Source: Actibacterium ureilyticum (GTDB lineage Bacteria; Pseudomonadota; Alphaproteobacteria; Rhodobacterales; Rhodobacteraceae). Taken from it: a stretch of 64,000 bases of DNA. The notes beneath the pieces were generated by a model. It was given only the letters and a program-made list of their open reading frames with translations, searched no databases and was not told the origin of the DNA. A program made the position numbers and the translations under genes. This document shows positions 1 to 8,277 of this stretch, piece after piece; the first letter of the stretch is position 1, and every line of letters starts with the position of its first letter. The DNA is taken from the NCBI RefSeq assembly GCF_002285435.1, contig NZ_NSBT01000024.1, positions 186,001-250,000 on the forward strand. Direction: 5' to 3'.

Positions 1-35
1 CGCCGCCGCGCCGGTTTTCGGGCGCGCGGGATTAT

Positions 36-932
36 TCAACCATTCGGTTGACGATCGCCCAGCCACCGCAGCAACCGCCCGTCGATCGCCACCAGCCCGG
101 CAAAGATCACCGCCATCCCCAACAGCTGAACCGGCGCCAGCAGCTCGTCCAGCACCAGCACCCCCAGCAGCACCGCCGAGACCGGCGTCAGAAAGGTTAC
201 GGTCGATGCCACCGTGCCGCCCACGCGCGGGATCAGCCAGAACAGCAGGATGAACGCGGCCGAGGTCAGCACGAAACCGATCACCAAAAGCGCGGCCCAG
301 GTTTCGGCCCGGGCGATCCGCGGCACGCCCTCCATCGCCAGCGCGACCGGCGCCACCGCCACCGTGCCCAGCGTCAGCGACCACGCGGTCAGCAATGTGC
401 GGTCCATCGCATCCAGCCGCCGCAGAATGTTCAGCGCGAACCCATAGCACAGCGGCGCGACCATCGTTGCCAACAGCGCCCAGGGCGCCGACCCGCCCTG
501 CCCCCGGAACGCGGGCGACACCAGCAGCACGATCCCCGCAAAGCCCAGGATCACCCCCAGCACGCGCAGCGGCGTCGCGCGCTCGCCCCCCGGCCAGAAA
601 TGGCTGACCAGCACCACCATGATCGGCGTCATCGCATTGATGATCCCCGCCGCGGACGAGGTGATATGCTGCTGCATCACCGGAAACACGGTCAGCGGAA
701 TGGCATATTGAGCCAGCGCGAACAGGATCAGCACCCGCAGCGTGCCCCGGGGCATGCCCCCGGCCCGGCCCGCCGCGAAAAGCCACAGCCAACAGCCCAG
801 CGCGCCCAGCCCAACCCGGCCCAGCGCGATCATCATCGGCCCCAGCTCGCGCAACAGGATCTCGTTCAGGAAAAATGACGCGCCCCAGCCCATGCCCAGG
901 GCGAAAATGGCGATCCAATAGCCTGTGCGCAT
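36..932 (-). CDS. EamA/DMT-family permease
   Basis: Predicted inner-membrane permease of the drug/metabolite transporter superfamily (EamA type), probably an exporter; the substrate cannot be read from sequence. The 298-residue chain is hydrophobic throughout, compatible with ten helices in two EamA repeats, and contains the usual GWGASFF-type N-terminal helix and a C-terminal repeat around LTPVSAVLLGVLVLDE, where the Asp-Glu is typical of the family. I start at ATG 932 (MRTGYWIAIF) because the 15 codons upstream lack membrane character. It is divergent from the ArsR regulator 105 bp away, which could control it. It is one of three EamA permeases in the window. Confidence 0.88.
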   Translation of the reverse strand: MRTGYWIAIFALGMGWGASFFLNEILLRELGPMMIALGRVGLGALGCWLWLFAAGRAGGMPRGTLRVLILFALAQYAIPLTVFPVMQQHITSSAAGIINAMTPIMVVLVSHFWPGGERATPLRVLGVILGFAGIVLLVSPAFRGQGGSAPWALLATMVAPLCYGFALNILRRLDAMDRTLLTAWSLTLGTVAVAPVALAMEGVPRIARAETWAALLVIGFVLTSAAFILLFWLIPRVGGTVASTVTFLTPVSAVLLGVLVLDELLAPVQLLGMAVIFAGLVAIDGRLLRWLGDRQPNG

Positions 933-1037
933 GCAACCTCTCCGCTGATGACACAGACTTGCCGCATCCGCGCCCACAGGACAACCCGCATCATGCGCCC
1001 TTTCCGGCCGACCGCTTTGCGGCTAACCTGCGGCGCC

Positions 1038-1361
1038 ATGACCGATCCGCTCGACACCGTCTTCGCCGCCCTGTCCGACGCCACGCGGCGGCGCATCCTG
1101 CAGATGTTGCTGGAAGACGACATGGCGGTGACGGATGTGGCAGACCCTTTCGACATGTCGCTGGCAGCGATCTCGAAACACCTGACCATCCTGACCCGCG
1201 CGGGCCTGATCAGCCAGGAAAAGCGCGGCCGGGTGAAATGGTGCAAGCTAGAGCCCGACGCCCTGCGCGATGCCTCGATCTGGATGCAAAGCTTCGGCCA
1301 GTTCGAAGCCGTGAACCTGGACGCGTTCGAGGCGTTCCTCGAACAGCAATTGCGCGACTGA
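1038..1361 (+). CDS. ArsR-family winged-helix regulator
   Basis: Small DNA-binding repressor of 107 residues, nearly all a single ArsR winged helix. It begins DPLDTVFAALSDATRRRIL, the classical helix 1-2 signature, and has the recognition helix SLAAISKHLTILTRAGL. The only cysteine (KWCKLEP) is not in a CxC metal site, so a metal-sensing role is unlikely. It looks like the ArsR group often found beside SRPBCC proteins or small-molecule exporters. The start is ATG 1038; upstream codons are not ArsR-like. Divergent to the EamA permease at 36-932, a plausible target. Confidence 0.88.
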   Translation: MTDPLDTVFAALSDATRRRILQMLLEDDMAVTDVADPFDMSLAAISKHLTILTRAGLISQEKRGRVKWCKLEPDALRDASIWMQSFGQFEAVNLDAFEAFLEQQLRD

Positions 1362-1362
1362 C

Positions 1363-1425
1363 TTCTTCTTGGCCGAAATACTCCGGGGGAACCGCCCATC
1401 AGGGCGGTGGGGGCAGCGCCCCCTG
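1363..1425. repeat. Dispersed hairpin repeat, copy A
   Basis: Lies between the convergent ArsR and EamA genes. It carries TTCTTCTTGGCCGAAATACT, then CCGGGGG, a 7-bp stem (ACCGCCC 1391-1397 / GGGCGGT 1402-1408) and GGGGGCAGCGCCCCC (1409-1423). The same architecture (CCAAGAAGAA box, AGTATTT/GATATTT box, GC hairpin) recurs at 6124-6180 and 56144-56189. Position between gene ends suggests a bidirectional terminator-like element, but this is inference. Confidence 0.7.
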
Positions 1426-2304
1426 CTCCTCGTCCTTCAGCAACAGCACCAGCGCAATGATCGTCAGCCCGATCCCGGCCAGAACCGCCACCGGCGGCAC
1501 GCCCGCGCCCAGCACGACCTCCCACCCGATAACCCAGCTGGGCGTCAGATAGGTATAGGCCATCACCTTGGCCGATGGCAGGCGCAGCGCCGCGTATTGC
1601 AGCAGTACGAAGGTCATCGCGCTGGCAAAGATCGCCAGGTACAGCAGCACCCACCACACCCGCGCGGGCACAGCCGACCAATCGGTCGCCACCATCCGCG
1701 GCGCGCCATAGACCAGCAGAACCGCCAGCGCCGCCAGCATCATGCCAAAGGTGAACACCACCGGCGGCTCGCCCCGGTTCAGCTTCCGCACCAGCGGGGT
1801 ATAGGCCGCATGCGCCACCACCCCGATGAAATAGATCGCCTCTCCCCGCCCGATATCGAACCGCAGCAGCGCCTCCCAATCCGCGCGAAAGATCACCCAA
1901 AGCGCCCCCGCCCCGCCAATGGCCAGCGCCAGCGCCATGCGCGGCGTGGTGATCTGGCGCAACAACAGCCAGCCGAACAGCCCCGACAGGATCGGCGTCA
2001 GCGTGAACACGGCCGAGGTCGATACCGGCGGCGCGGTCTTCAGCCCCTCGAACATCAGCACGAAATAGATCGCGAAACACAGTCCCAGCACCAGGTACCG
2101 CCAGGGCGCGGCGAAATGCGAACGGCGAAAGCCGGGCCCCGCGACGACCGCCACCCCGATCAGCCCCGCGGCCAGCGCAAAGCGCAGCGCGGTCAGCGCC
2201 ACCGGGTCGATCTGGTTCGCGATCCGGCCGCCAAAGCTGAACGATCCCGCCACCAGCGCCGAAAACGCCAGCATCGCCAGATGGCCGCGCGCCTGCTGCC
2301 CCAT
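1399..2304 (-). CDS. EamA/DMT-family permease
   Basis: Second predicted EamA-type inner-membrane permease, 301 residues from ATG 2304 (MGQQARGHLAMLAF). The hydrophobic profile fits ten helices, with two internally similar halves: ALVAGSFSFGG starts the first repeat and YLTPSWVIGWEVVLGAG lies late in the second. Substrate unknown. The gene starts 2 bp downstream of the LysR gene stop on the same strand, so the two are probably co-transcribed. Repeat copy A overlaps its 3' end. The long in-frame extension upstream of 2304 lies inside the LysR gene and has no membrane character. Confidence 0.87.
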   Translation of the reverse strand: MGQQARGHLAMLAFSALVAGSFSFGGRIANQIDPVALTALRFALAAGLIGVAVVAGPGFRRSHFAAPWRYLVLGLCFAIYFVLMFEGLKTAPPVSTSAVFTLTPILSGLFGWLLLRQITTPRMALALAIGGAGALWVIFRADWEALLRFDIGRGEAIYFIGVVAHAAYTPLVRKLNRGEPPVVFTFGMMLAALAVLLVYGAPRMVATDWSAVPARVWWVLLYLAIFASAMTFVLLQYAALRLPSAKVMAYTYLTPSWVIGWEVVLGAGVPPVAVLAGIGLTIIALVLLLKDEEQGALPPPP

Positions 2305-2306
2305 GA

Positions 2307-3188
2307 TCAGGGCCAGTCCTTCGCCGCTTCTTTCAACGTGTGGGTAAAGGCCTGTACCTTGGCCGTGCGGTGCAGATCGACATGGGTGACCAGCCACAAT
2401 TCGGCGTCCCACTCGGCGATCGGCGGGCGCACCTGCACCAGCTCGGGCAGGTCGCGCACCGCCCAAAGCGGCATGAACCCGATCCCCGCCCCGGCCTTGA
2501 GCGCATCCATCGCGGTGCGGATCTCGGACGTGCGGAAGGTGATCGCCTGATGCGGCAGGTTCTGGAACAGCCAGCGATAGAATTTCGCGCGGTGGGTTTC
2601 CTCGGTCGGGCCGATGAACCGGTGTTCGGCCAGCTTGGCCTCGGTGTCGGGCATGCCATGGGCGGCGATATAATCGCGATGGGCGTAAAGCCCCGATTGC
2701 TGGGTATAAAGCGCCTGCACCACATTGTCGGGCTCGTCGGGGGCGTTGCCCGCGCGGATCGCCACATGCGCCTCGCCATATTCCAGGCGAAAGACCCTTG
2801 CGTCGGTGATCAGGCGGATGATCAGATCGGGGTGTTCCTCCTGAAAGGCGCTGACAACCGGGGTGACCAGCGGCGACAGCGTGTCGATCGTGGTCACGAC
2901 CAGCTCGCCCGTCATCGCCGCGCCATGGCCGCGCAGCCGCCCGGCCAGCTGTTCGAACTGATCGGCGGTGGCCTGCGCCACCTGCAACAGATCCAGCCCC
3001 GCATCGGTGGGGGTATAGCCCCGCGCGTGCCGCTGGAACAGCTTGACCCCCAGCCGGCTTTCCAGCGCGTCGATATGGCGGATCACCGTGGCATGGTGCA
3101 CCCCCAGCGCATCGGCGGCGCCGCTGACCGTCCCGATCCGCGCCACTTGGAACGCCGTGCGGACCTCATCCCAGTTGTCAAAATCCAT
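2307..3188 (-). CDS. LysR-family transcriptional regulator
   Basis: LysR-type regulator of 293 residues. The N-terminal winged helix-turn-helix is clear (FQVARIGTVSGAADALGV, then ATVIRHIDALESRLGVKLF) and a periplasmic-binding-protein-like effector domain follows. Start taken at ATG 3188 (MDFDNWDEVRTAF); an in-frame upstream start at 3206 would add six residues. Divergent from the azoreductase 99 bp away, the typical arrangement of a LysR regulator with its target. Downstream on the same strand is an EamA permease. Confidence 0.9.
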   Translation of the reverse strand: MDFDNWDEVRTAFQVARIGTVSGAADALGVHHATVIRHIDALESRLGVKLFQRHARGYTPTDAGLDLLQVAQATADQFEQLAGRLRGHGAAMTGELVVTTIDTLSPLVTPVVSAFQEEHPDLIIRLITDARVFRLEYGEAHVAIRAGNAPDEPDNVVQALYTQQSGLYAHRDYIAAHGMPDTEAKLAEHRFIGPTEETHRAKFYRWLFQNLPHQAITFRTSEIRTAMDALKAGAGIGFMPLWAVRDLPELVQVRPPIAEWDAELWLVTHVDLHRTAKVQAFTHTLKEAAKDWP

Positions 3189-3225
3189 CTGTGCACCCGC
3201 AAACAAATCCTGCGCGATATTCGAA

Positions 3226-3259
3226 AATTGTGTTCATTTTTGCAACGGCTAATTTGTGT
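3226..3259 (+). promoter_or_regulatory. Putative azoreductase promoter and LysR direct repeat
   Basis: In the divergent LysR/azoreductase gap, AATTGTGT (3226-3233) is repeated as AATTTGTGT (3251-3259), 25 bp apart. TTGTGT (3228-3233) and TAATTT (3250-3255) with a 16-bp spacer form a fair -35/-10 pair towards the azoreductase. A LysR binding site overlapping the promoter is a reasonable inference, not shown. Confidence 0.4.
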
Positions 3260-3287
3260 GGGAATCTGAGAACAGGAGCCCCCTCTC

Positions 3288-3872
3288 ATGACAACCATTC
3301 TTCGCCTGGACACCTCCGCCCGCCATACCGGCTCGGTGTCGCGCCAACTGACCGACCGCATCGTCTCCCGTTTCGGCGACGCAAAGGTCGTGACCCGCGA
3401 CCTGGCGCAGCCGCTGCCGTTGCTGGACGAAAACTGGGTCTATGCCAATTTCACCCCCGCCGCCGACCGCACCGACGCCCAGCGCGAAACGCTGGCGCTG
3501 TCGGACACGCTAGTGGCCGAGTTGAAAGAGGCCGACGTGCTGGTGATCGGCCTGCCGATCTATAATTTCGGCGCGCCCGCGGCATTCAAGGCCTGGGTCG
3601 ATCTGGTCGCCCGTGTCGGCCTGACCTTTCAATACAGCGAAGCCGGCCCCGAAGGCCTGCTGAGCGGCAAGCGCGCCATCGTGGCCTATGCCTCGGGCGG
3701 CGTGCCCATGGGCTCGCCCGTCGATTTCGCCTCGGGGCATGTGCGCCAGGTGCTGGCCTTCCTGGGTATCACCGATGTGGAATTCGTCGCAGCCGAGGGC
3801 CTGAACGCGGGCGCCGAGAACGCGGTCGAAGCGGCCGAGGCCGCCATCGACGCGCTGAACCTGGCCGCTTGA
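3288..3872 (+). CDS. azoR: FMN-dependent NADH:quinone oxidoreductase (azoreductase)
   Basis: Flavodoxin-fold enzyme predicted to reduce quinones and azo compounds with NADH and FMN in the cytoplasm. The 194-residue length is normal for AzoR. It opens with a beta strand and phosphate-binding region (ILRLDTSARHTGSVSRQLTD) and contains VLVIGLPIYNFGAPAAFKAW, the conserved FMN and substrate segment, then IVAYASGGVP. The ATG follows a purine-rich AACAGGAG. Divergent from a LysR regulator, which probably induces it under quinone or electrophile stress. The family assignment is secure; the natural substrate is not. Confidence 0.9.
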   Translation: MTTILRLDTSARHTGSVSRQLTDRIVSRFGDAKVVTRDLAQPLPLLDENWVYANFTPAADRTDAQRETLALSDTLVAELKEADVLVIGLPIYNFGAPAAFKAWVDLVARVGLTFQYSEAGPEGLLSGKRAIVAYASGGVPMGSPVDFASGHVRQVLAFLGITDVEFVAAEGLNAGAENAVEAAEAAIDALNLAA

Positions 3873-3916
3873 TCCAGCGCAATTGAAAACGGATGTGTCC
3901 CGGCTAAGCTTTGGCC

Positions 3917-4429
3917 ATGGGACACATCCGCCTTATCCTCCTGGCCCTTCTGCTGTCGGCCCCGCTGGCCCGCGCCGCCGATTTCCATCAGCAGTTCGAG
4001 GCCCGCTGCATGGGATGCCACGGGCATTCCGGCCCCTTCGTCAGCCAGACCCTGCACATCGTGGACGACCGGATCGTCGGTCCCGGCGGGCGTCCTGTCG
4101 CGGCGTTCCTGACCACCCACGCGGGCGGGCTGGACCCGGCCACGCTGGACCTGTTCCTGCTGAATTTCCGCCACCAGATCGACTCGGGCAGCCTGTTTCG
4201 CCAGAAATGCCTGACCTGCCATGATCGCGCCTATGAGTTCACGCGGCTGAACCTGGCGATCCGCGACGACCGGCTGGTCGGCCGTTACAGCGGCCGGGAT
4301 GTGGAACGGTTCCTGCAGGATCACGGCCGCCTGAACCCGACCGAACAGCAGGTGATGCTGGACACCTTGCGCGCCTTTCTGGCGCCGCCACCGGGCGCGG
4401 CGGTTGACTCGATGCCCCCCGCGCGGTAA
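3917..4429 (+). CDS. Small di-heme c-type cytochrome-like protein
   Basis: Exported protein of 170 residues with a clear Sec signal peptide (HIRLILLALLLSAPLARAA). Two CxxCH heme-attachment motifs follow, CMGCH near residue 32 and CLTCH near residue 98, so two covalent hemes in the periplasm are expected. The spacing suggests a duplicated mono-heme unit: each motif is followed by a similar IxDDRIVG / IRDDRLVG segment. I do not recognise a named family. The start is ATG 3917; a TTG two codons earlier is less likely. It follows the azoreductase by 44 bp and could be co-transcribed. Confidence 0.75.
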   Translation: MGHIRLILLALLLSAPLARAADFHQQFEARCMGCHGHSGPFVSQTLHIVDDRIVGPGGRPVAAFLTTHAGGLDPATLDLFLLNFRHQIDSGSLFRQKCLTCHDRAYEFTRLNLAIRDDRLVGRYSGRDVERFLQDHGRLNPTEQQVMLDTLRAFLAPPPGAAVDSMPPAR

Positions 4430-4588
4430 AGCGCGCCAAGTTTTCCGGAAGTGTGCCAACCTTCCGGTCCCGGACCGATCCGGGATCGCCCCCCGTCAGC
4501 GAGGTTTCGCCCACGGGGGACATTGGCGTTTTGGGCGTTCTTTCCTATCTGGAAGGGGCAAGTTGCAACGGGCGAAGGAGCCGAGAGC

Positions 4589-6076
4589 ATGTTTGAAAAT
4601 CTGTCCGAACGCCTCTCTGGCGTATTCGACCGGCTGACCAAGCAGGGCGCGCTGTCCGAGGATGACGTCAAGACCGCCCTGCGCGAGGTGCGCGTCGCCC
4701 TGCTGGAGGCCGACGTGTCGCTGCCCGTGGCGCGCGATTTCGTCAAGGCGGTACAGGAAAAGGCCACCGGCCAGGCGGTCACCAAATCCGTGACCCCGGG
4801 CCAGCAGGTGGTCAAGATCGTCCATGACGAGCTGGTCCATGTCCTGACCGGCGACGAAGATCCCGGCAAGCTGAAGGTCGACAACCCGCCCGCGCCGATC
4901 CTGATGGTCGGCCTGCAGGGCGGCGGCAAGACGACCACCACCGGCAAGCTGGCCAAGCGGCTGAAGGACAAAGAGGGCAAGCGCGTCCTCATGGCCTCGC
5001 TCGACGTGTATCGCCCGGCAGCGATGGATCAGCTGGCGGTGCTGGGCACCCAGATCGGCGTCGATACCCTGCCGATCGTGCCGGGCCAGAAACCCGTCGA
5101 CATCGCCAAGCGCGCCAAACAGCAGGCAACGATGGGCGGCTATGACGTCTATATGCTGGACACCGCCGGGCGGTTGCATATCGACGAGGTCCTGATGGAC
5201 GAGGTCGAGCAGGTCCGCAACGCCGTCGACCCGCGCGAGACGCTGCTGGTGGTCGACGGGCTGACCGGCCAGGTCGCGGTCGAGGTCGCGCAGGAATTCG
5301 ACGACAAGATCGGGATTTCGGGCGTTGTCCTGACCCGGATGGATGGCGACGGGCGTGGCGGTGCGGCGCTGTCGATGCGCGCGGTGACCGGCAAGCCCAT
5401 CCGTTTCGTCGGCCTGGGCGAGAAGATGGACGCGCTGGAGACCTTCGAGCCGGACCGCATCGCGGGCCGGATCCTCGGCATGGGCGACATCGTGGCCCTG
5501 GTCGAGAAGGCGCAGGAAACCATCGAAGCCGAACAGGCCGAAAAGATGATGGAGCGGTTCCAGAAGGGCCGGTTCAACATGAACGACCTGAAGATGCAGC
5601 TGGAACAGATGCTCAAGATGGGCGGGATGGAAGGCATCATGGGCATGATGCCCGGCATGGGCAAGATGGCCAAGCAGGTGCAGGATGCGGGCATGGACGA
5701 CAAGGTGATCAAGCGCCAGATCGCGCTGATCCAGTCGATGACCAAGAAGGAACGCGCCAACCCGCAACTGTTGCAGGCCAGCCGCAAGAAACGCATCGCC
5801 GCCGGCGCGGGGATGGAGGTTTCGGACCTCAACAAGCTGCTGAAGATGCACCGGCAGATGTCGGACATGATGAAGAAAATGGGCAAGATGGGTAAGGGCG
5901 GCATGCTGAAACAGGCCATGAAGGGCATGTTCGGCAAAGGCGGCATGCCCGACATGAACGACCCCGCCGCGATGGAAGCGGCCGCCAAGCAATTGGGCCA
6001 GGGCGGCGGCTTGCCCGGCCTGGGCGGCGGCGCGGCCCTGCCCCCGGGGCTGAGCGGGTTCGGGAAGAAGAAGTGA
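4589..6076 (+). CDS. ffh: Signal recognition particle protein Ffh (SRP54)
   Basis: GTPase subunit of the signal recognition particle, which binds 4.5S RNA and signal sequences and delivers ribosomes to FtsY at the membrane. 495 residues. N domain from FENLSERLSGVFDRLTKQG; G domain with P-loop GLQGGGKTTTTGKLA, DTAGRLHID and TRMDGDGRGGAAL; C-terminal M domain very rich in methionine with many MGGM/MPGMGKM runs. Start ATG 4589 is supported by an upstream GGCGAAGGAG; the open frame further upstream lacks SRP similarity. It heads the ribosomal protein/tRNA modification cluster that follows. Confidence 0.97.
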   Translation: MFENLSERLSGVFDRLTKQGALSEDDVKTALREVRVALLEADVSLPVARDFVKAVQEKATGQAVTKSVTPGQQVVKIVHDELVHVLTGDEDPGKLKVDNPPAPILMVGLQGGGKTTTTGKLAKRLKDKEGKRVLMASLDVYRPAAMDQLAVLGTQIGVDTLPIVPGQKPVDIAKRAKQQATMGGYDVYMLDTAGRLHIDEVLMDEVEQVRNAVDPRETLLVVDGLTGQVAVEVAQEFDDKIGISGVVLTRMDGDGRGGAALSMRAVTGKPIRFVGLGEKMDALETFEPDRIAGRILGMGDIVALVEKAQETIEAEQAEKMMERFQKGRFNMNDLKMQLEQMLKMGGMEGIMGMMPGMGKMAKQVQDAGMDDKVIKRQIALIQSMTKKERANPQLLQASRKKRIAAGAGMEVSDLNKLLKMHRQMSDMMKKMGKMGKGGMLKQAMKGMFGKGGMPDMNDPAAMEAAAKQLGQGGGLPGLGGGAALPPGLSGFGKKK

Positions 6077-6123
6077 TCGCGGTTTCGGCACATATCCAGG
6101 CGGCGGCGCATCTGGCGCCATGC

Positions 6124-6180
6124 GGGAGCGAGGGGCTGTCTGCCCCTCGCGCTCCCCGAGGATATTTGTGCCAAGAAGAA
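6124..6180. repeat. Dispersed hairpin repeat, copy B
   Basis: Just downstream of ffh: a strong stem (GGGAGCGAGGGGC at 6124-6136 against GCCCCTCGCGCTCCC at 6142-6156, with a two-base bulge) followed by CCGAGGATATTTGTGCCAAG and AAGAA. The trailing box matches copy E at 56144-56189 in inverse orientation and copy A at 1363. Probably a transcription terminator or RNA-stability element for ffh. Confidence 0.7.
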
Positions 6181-6191
6181 GGGGTGGGGGC

Positions 6192-6782
6192 ATGATTTGC
6201 GCCAAGGCCCCTTTGCCTTGGGAAGCCGCCCCGCAGGGGGCGCCCGACCGGCTGGCCGCGCTGTTGGTGGATCGCGTGCCACAGCTGGACACTGCGCGGC
6301 TGGTGCTGCGCGCGCCGGTGATCGGAGATTTCGACAGCTATGCCGCGATCATGATGTCGGATCGCGCGGTACATATGGATGGGCCGTTGTCGCGCCGCGA
6401 TGCCTGGCTGGATTTCACCCAGTATGTCGCTGGATGGCTGCTGCGCGGTTGTGGGATGTGGACCGTCGTTGCGCGCGAGGATACGCGGGTTTTGGGGTTC
6501 GTTTCGGTCGCGATGGCATATGGCGACCGCGCGCATGAGCTGGGCTATCTGTTCCGGCCTGATGCCGGGGGGCGGGGTTTTGCCACCGAAGCCGTGCGCG
6601 CCGCCCGCGACTATGCCTTTGGTGCGATGGGATTGAGCACCCTGGTAAGCTACGTGGCGCCGGAAAACACGCGATCGATCGCTCTGGCGCAGCGGCTGGG
6701 CGCGAAGCCTGATGAAGCGGCCGCCGCAGAGCTGGATGATGATTGCCGGGTCTTCCGCCACAGCCCCGACGGGGGGATGTGA
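6192..6782 (+). CDS. GNAT-family N-acetyltransferase
   Basis: Acetyl-CoA-dependent N-acetyltransferase of the RimJ/RimL-like subgroup, 196 residues; acceptor unknown. Typical elements: LDTARLVLRAP at the start of the fold, ELGYLFRPDAGGRGFATEAV (the acetyl-CoA pyrophosphate loop) and VSYVAPENTRSIALAQRLGA near the end. Start chosen at ATG 6192, just after repeat copy B. First of three adjacent GNAT paralogues; its stop overlaps the next start by one base (TGATG). Confidence 0.85.
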   Translation: MICAKAPLPWEAAPQGAPDRLAALLVDRVPQLDTARLVLRAPVIGDFDSYAAIMMSDRAVHMDGPLSRRDAWLDFTQYVAGWLLRGCGMWTVVAREDTRVLGFVSVAMAYGDRAHELGYLFRPDAGGRGFATEAVRAARDYAFGAMGLSTLVSYVAPENTRSIALAQRLGAKPDEAAAAELDDDCRVFRHSPDGGM

Positions 6783-7309
6783 TGCAGATCACCCTGACCA
6801 TCCCCGAACTTGAAACCGAACGTCTGATCCTTCGCGGCCCCAAGGCCGCCGACTGGGAAGCCGATGCCGAATTCCGGACATCGGACCGGGCACAGTTCGT
6901 GGGCGGTCCCTTCACACGCATGGTCGCGTGGCGCAACTTTGCGTCGCGCTGGGGGCATTGGGCGATCCACGGCTATGGCATGTTTACCGTCACCGAGCGC
7001 GGCTCGGACGCGGCCCTTGGCGTTGTCGGGCCGCTTTATCCCGACGGCTGGACAGAGCCCGAACTGGGCTGGGTTCTGTATGAACAGGCAGAGGGGCGCG
7101 GAATCGCGTTCGAGGCCGCGCAGGCGGTGCGCCGCTATGCCTATGACGTGTTGGGCTGGACCACCGCCATCAGTTATATCGACGCCGCGAACCAACGGTC
7201 ACGTGCGCTGGCAGAACGGCTGGGATGCCATGCCGAGCCAGGCGCCGCGCATCCGTTCGAGGATGCCGATATCATCGTCTACCGCCATCCGAAGCCGGAG
7301 GTGTGCTGA
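6782..7309 (+). CDS. GNAT-family N-acetyltransferase
   Basis: Second paralogue of the tandem GNAT set, 175 residues. Shares ETERLILRGP, FVGGPFTRMVAWRNFA, WAIHGYGMFTV and AISYIDAANQRSRALAERLG with the third copy, so the two look like a duplication. The acetyl-CoA loop is present as LGWVLYEQAEGRGIAFEA. Start ATG 6782 overlaps the preceding stop by one base, indicating translational coupling. Acceptor not predictable. Confidence 0.85.
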   Translation: MQITLTIPELETERLILRGPKAADWEADAEFRTSDRAQFVGGPFTRMVAWRNFASRWGHWAIHGYGMFTVTERGSDAALGVVGPLYPDGWTEPELGWVLYEQAEGRGIAFEAAQAVRRYAYDVLGWTTAISYIDAANQRSRALAERLGCHAEPGAAHPFEDADIIVYRHPKPEVC

Positions 7310-7310
7310 G

Positions 7311-7916
7311 ATGGGCCATCTCGACATCCCCGTTCTGGAAACCCGGCGGCTGGTTTTGCGCGGCCCCGAGCCCGGGGATTATCCGGATTTCAAGGCGACC
7401 TTCGCGTCCTATCGGTCGCGGTTCATGGGCGGGCCGCTGAACCCCTATGAGACCTGGATGCTGTATGCCGCCGAGATCGGTCATTGGGAAATCCGCGGCT
7501 TCGGCATGTGGATGATCCACCTGAAGGACAGCGCCGAGACCGTGGGCATGGCCGGTGGCTGGCAGCCCGCCGTCTGGCCCGAGCGCGAGATCGCCTGGAT
7601 CATCTGGCCCGACAAGGCGGGGCGCGGCTATGCGCTGGAAGCCACGGACGCGGCGCGGCGGTTTTTCTATACCCAGCGGGGCTGGGACGGCGCGGTCAGC
7701 TATATCGACCCCAAGAACCTGGACAGCATCCGGCTGGCCGAGCGTCTGGGGGCGGTCAAGGATACCGAGGCCAGGACCATCGACGGCAATGACGCGGTCT
7801 ATCGCCACCCCGCGCCCGAGGCGTTGAAAAACAGCCAGATCGCCGACGGTATCGCGCTGGAGATCGGGCATTACTGCGATCCGCTGTTCAAACCGAAAGG
7901 CTGGGCCATTGACTGA
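7311..7916 (+). CDS. GNAT-family N-acetyltransferase
   Basis: Third GNAT paralogue, 201 residues, starting one base after the second copy's stop. It has ETRRLVLRGPEPGDYPDF, FMGGPLNPYETW, WEIRGFGMWMIH, IAWIIWPDKAGRGYALEA (acetyl-CoA loop) and AVSYIDPKNLDSIRLAERLG. A C-terminal tail (ALKNSQIADGIALEIGHYCD) goes beyond the second copy. Its last codons overlap the TTG start of the chorismate mutase by 8 nt. Substrate unknown. Confidence 0.85.
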   Translation: MGHLDIPVLETRRLVLRGPEPGDYPDFKATFASYRSRFMGGPLNPYETWMLYAAEIGHWEIRGFGMWMIHLKDSAETVGMAGGWQPAVWPEREIAWIIWPDKAGRGYALEATDAARRFFYTQRGWDGAVSYIDPKNLDSIRLAERLGAVKDTEARTIDGNDAVYRHPAPEALKNSQIADGIALEIGHYCDPLFKPKGWAID

Positions 7917-8205
7917 TCAAACGACACGCGCCGCCGAGCTGCTGAAAGGCCATCGCGACAGCATCGACCGGCTGGACGCGATCCTGGTCTATACCCTGGC
8001 CGAACGGTTCAAGCACACCCAGGCCGTGGGCGTGCTGAAGGCCACGCACGATCTTCCGCCATCGGATCCGATGCGCGAAAGCCAACAGATCGAACGCTTG
8101 CAGCGCATGGCGCTGGAAGCCGATCTGGACCCCGAATTCGCCAAGAAGTTCCTGAATTTCGTCATTCAGGAAGTCATCCAACACCACAAGAGACACCAAG
8201 AGTAA
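7909..8205 (+). CDS. Chorismate mutase (AroQ type)
   Basis: Predicted to convert chorismate to prephenate for phenylalanine and tyrosine synthesis. 98 residues, the size of a free-standing all-helical AroQ domain, with LLKGHRDSIDRLDAILVYTL, RFKHTQAVGVLKATHDLPPS and the later helix FAKKFLNFVIQEVIQHHKRH. The best start is TTG 7909, which gives TDQTTRAAELL and overlaps the preceding GNAT stop (TTGACTGA), so translation is probably coupled and kept low. No other aromatic pathway gene is nearby. Confidence 0.85.
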   Translation: MTDQTTRAAELLKGHRDSIDRLDAILVYTLAERFKHTQAVGVLKATHDLPPSDPMRESQQIERLQRMALEADLDPEFAKKFLNFVIQEVIQHHKRHQE

Positions 8206-8277
8206 GCGCACCTTTGGTGCGCCAAACACCAAGACCAAGCGGCCTTGCCGCTGATCGCCAGTTCAAGGAGAAAACAA

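Noticed and set aside
4496-6292. Long antisense frame over ffh rich in His and Leu
   Set aside because: Antisense of the methionine-rich M domain; no domain and no sensible start.
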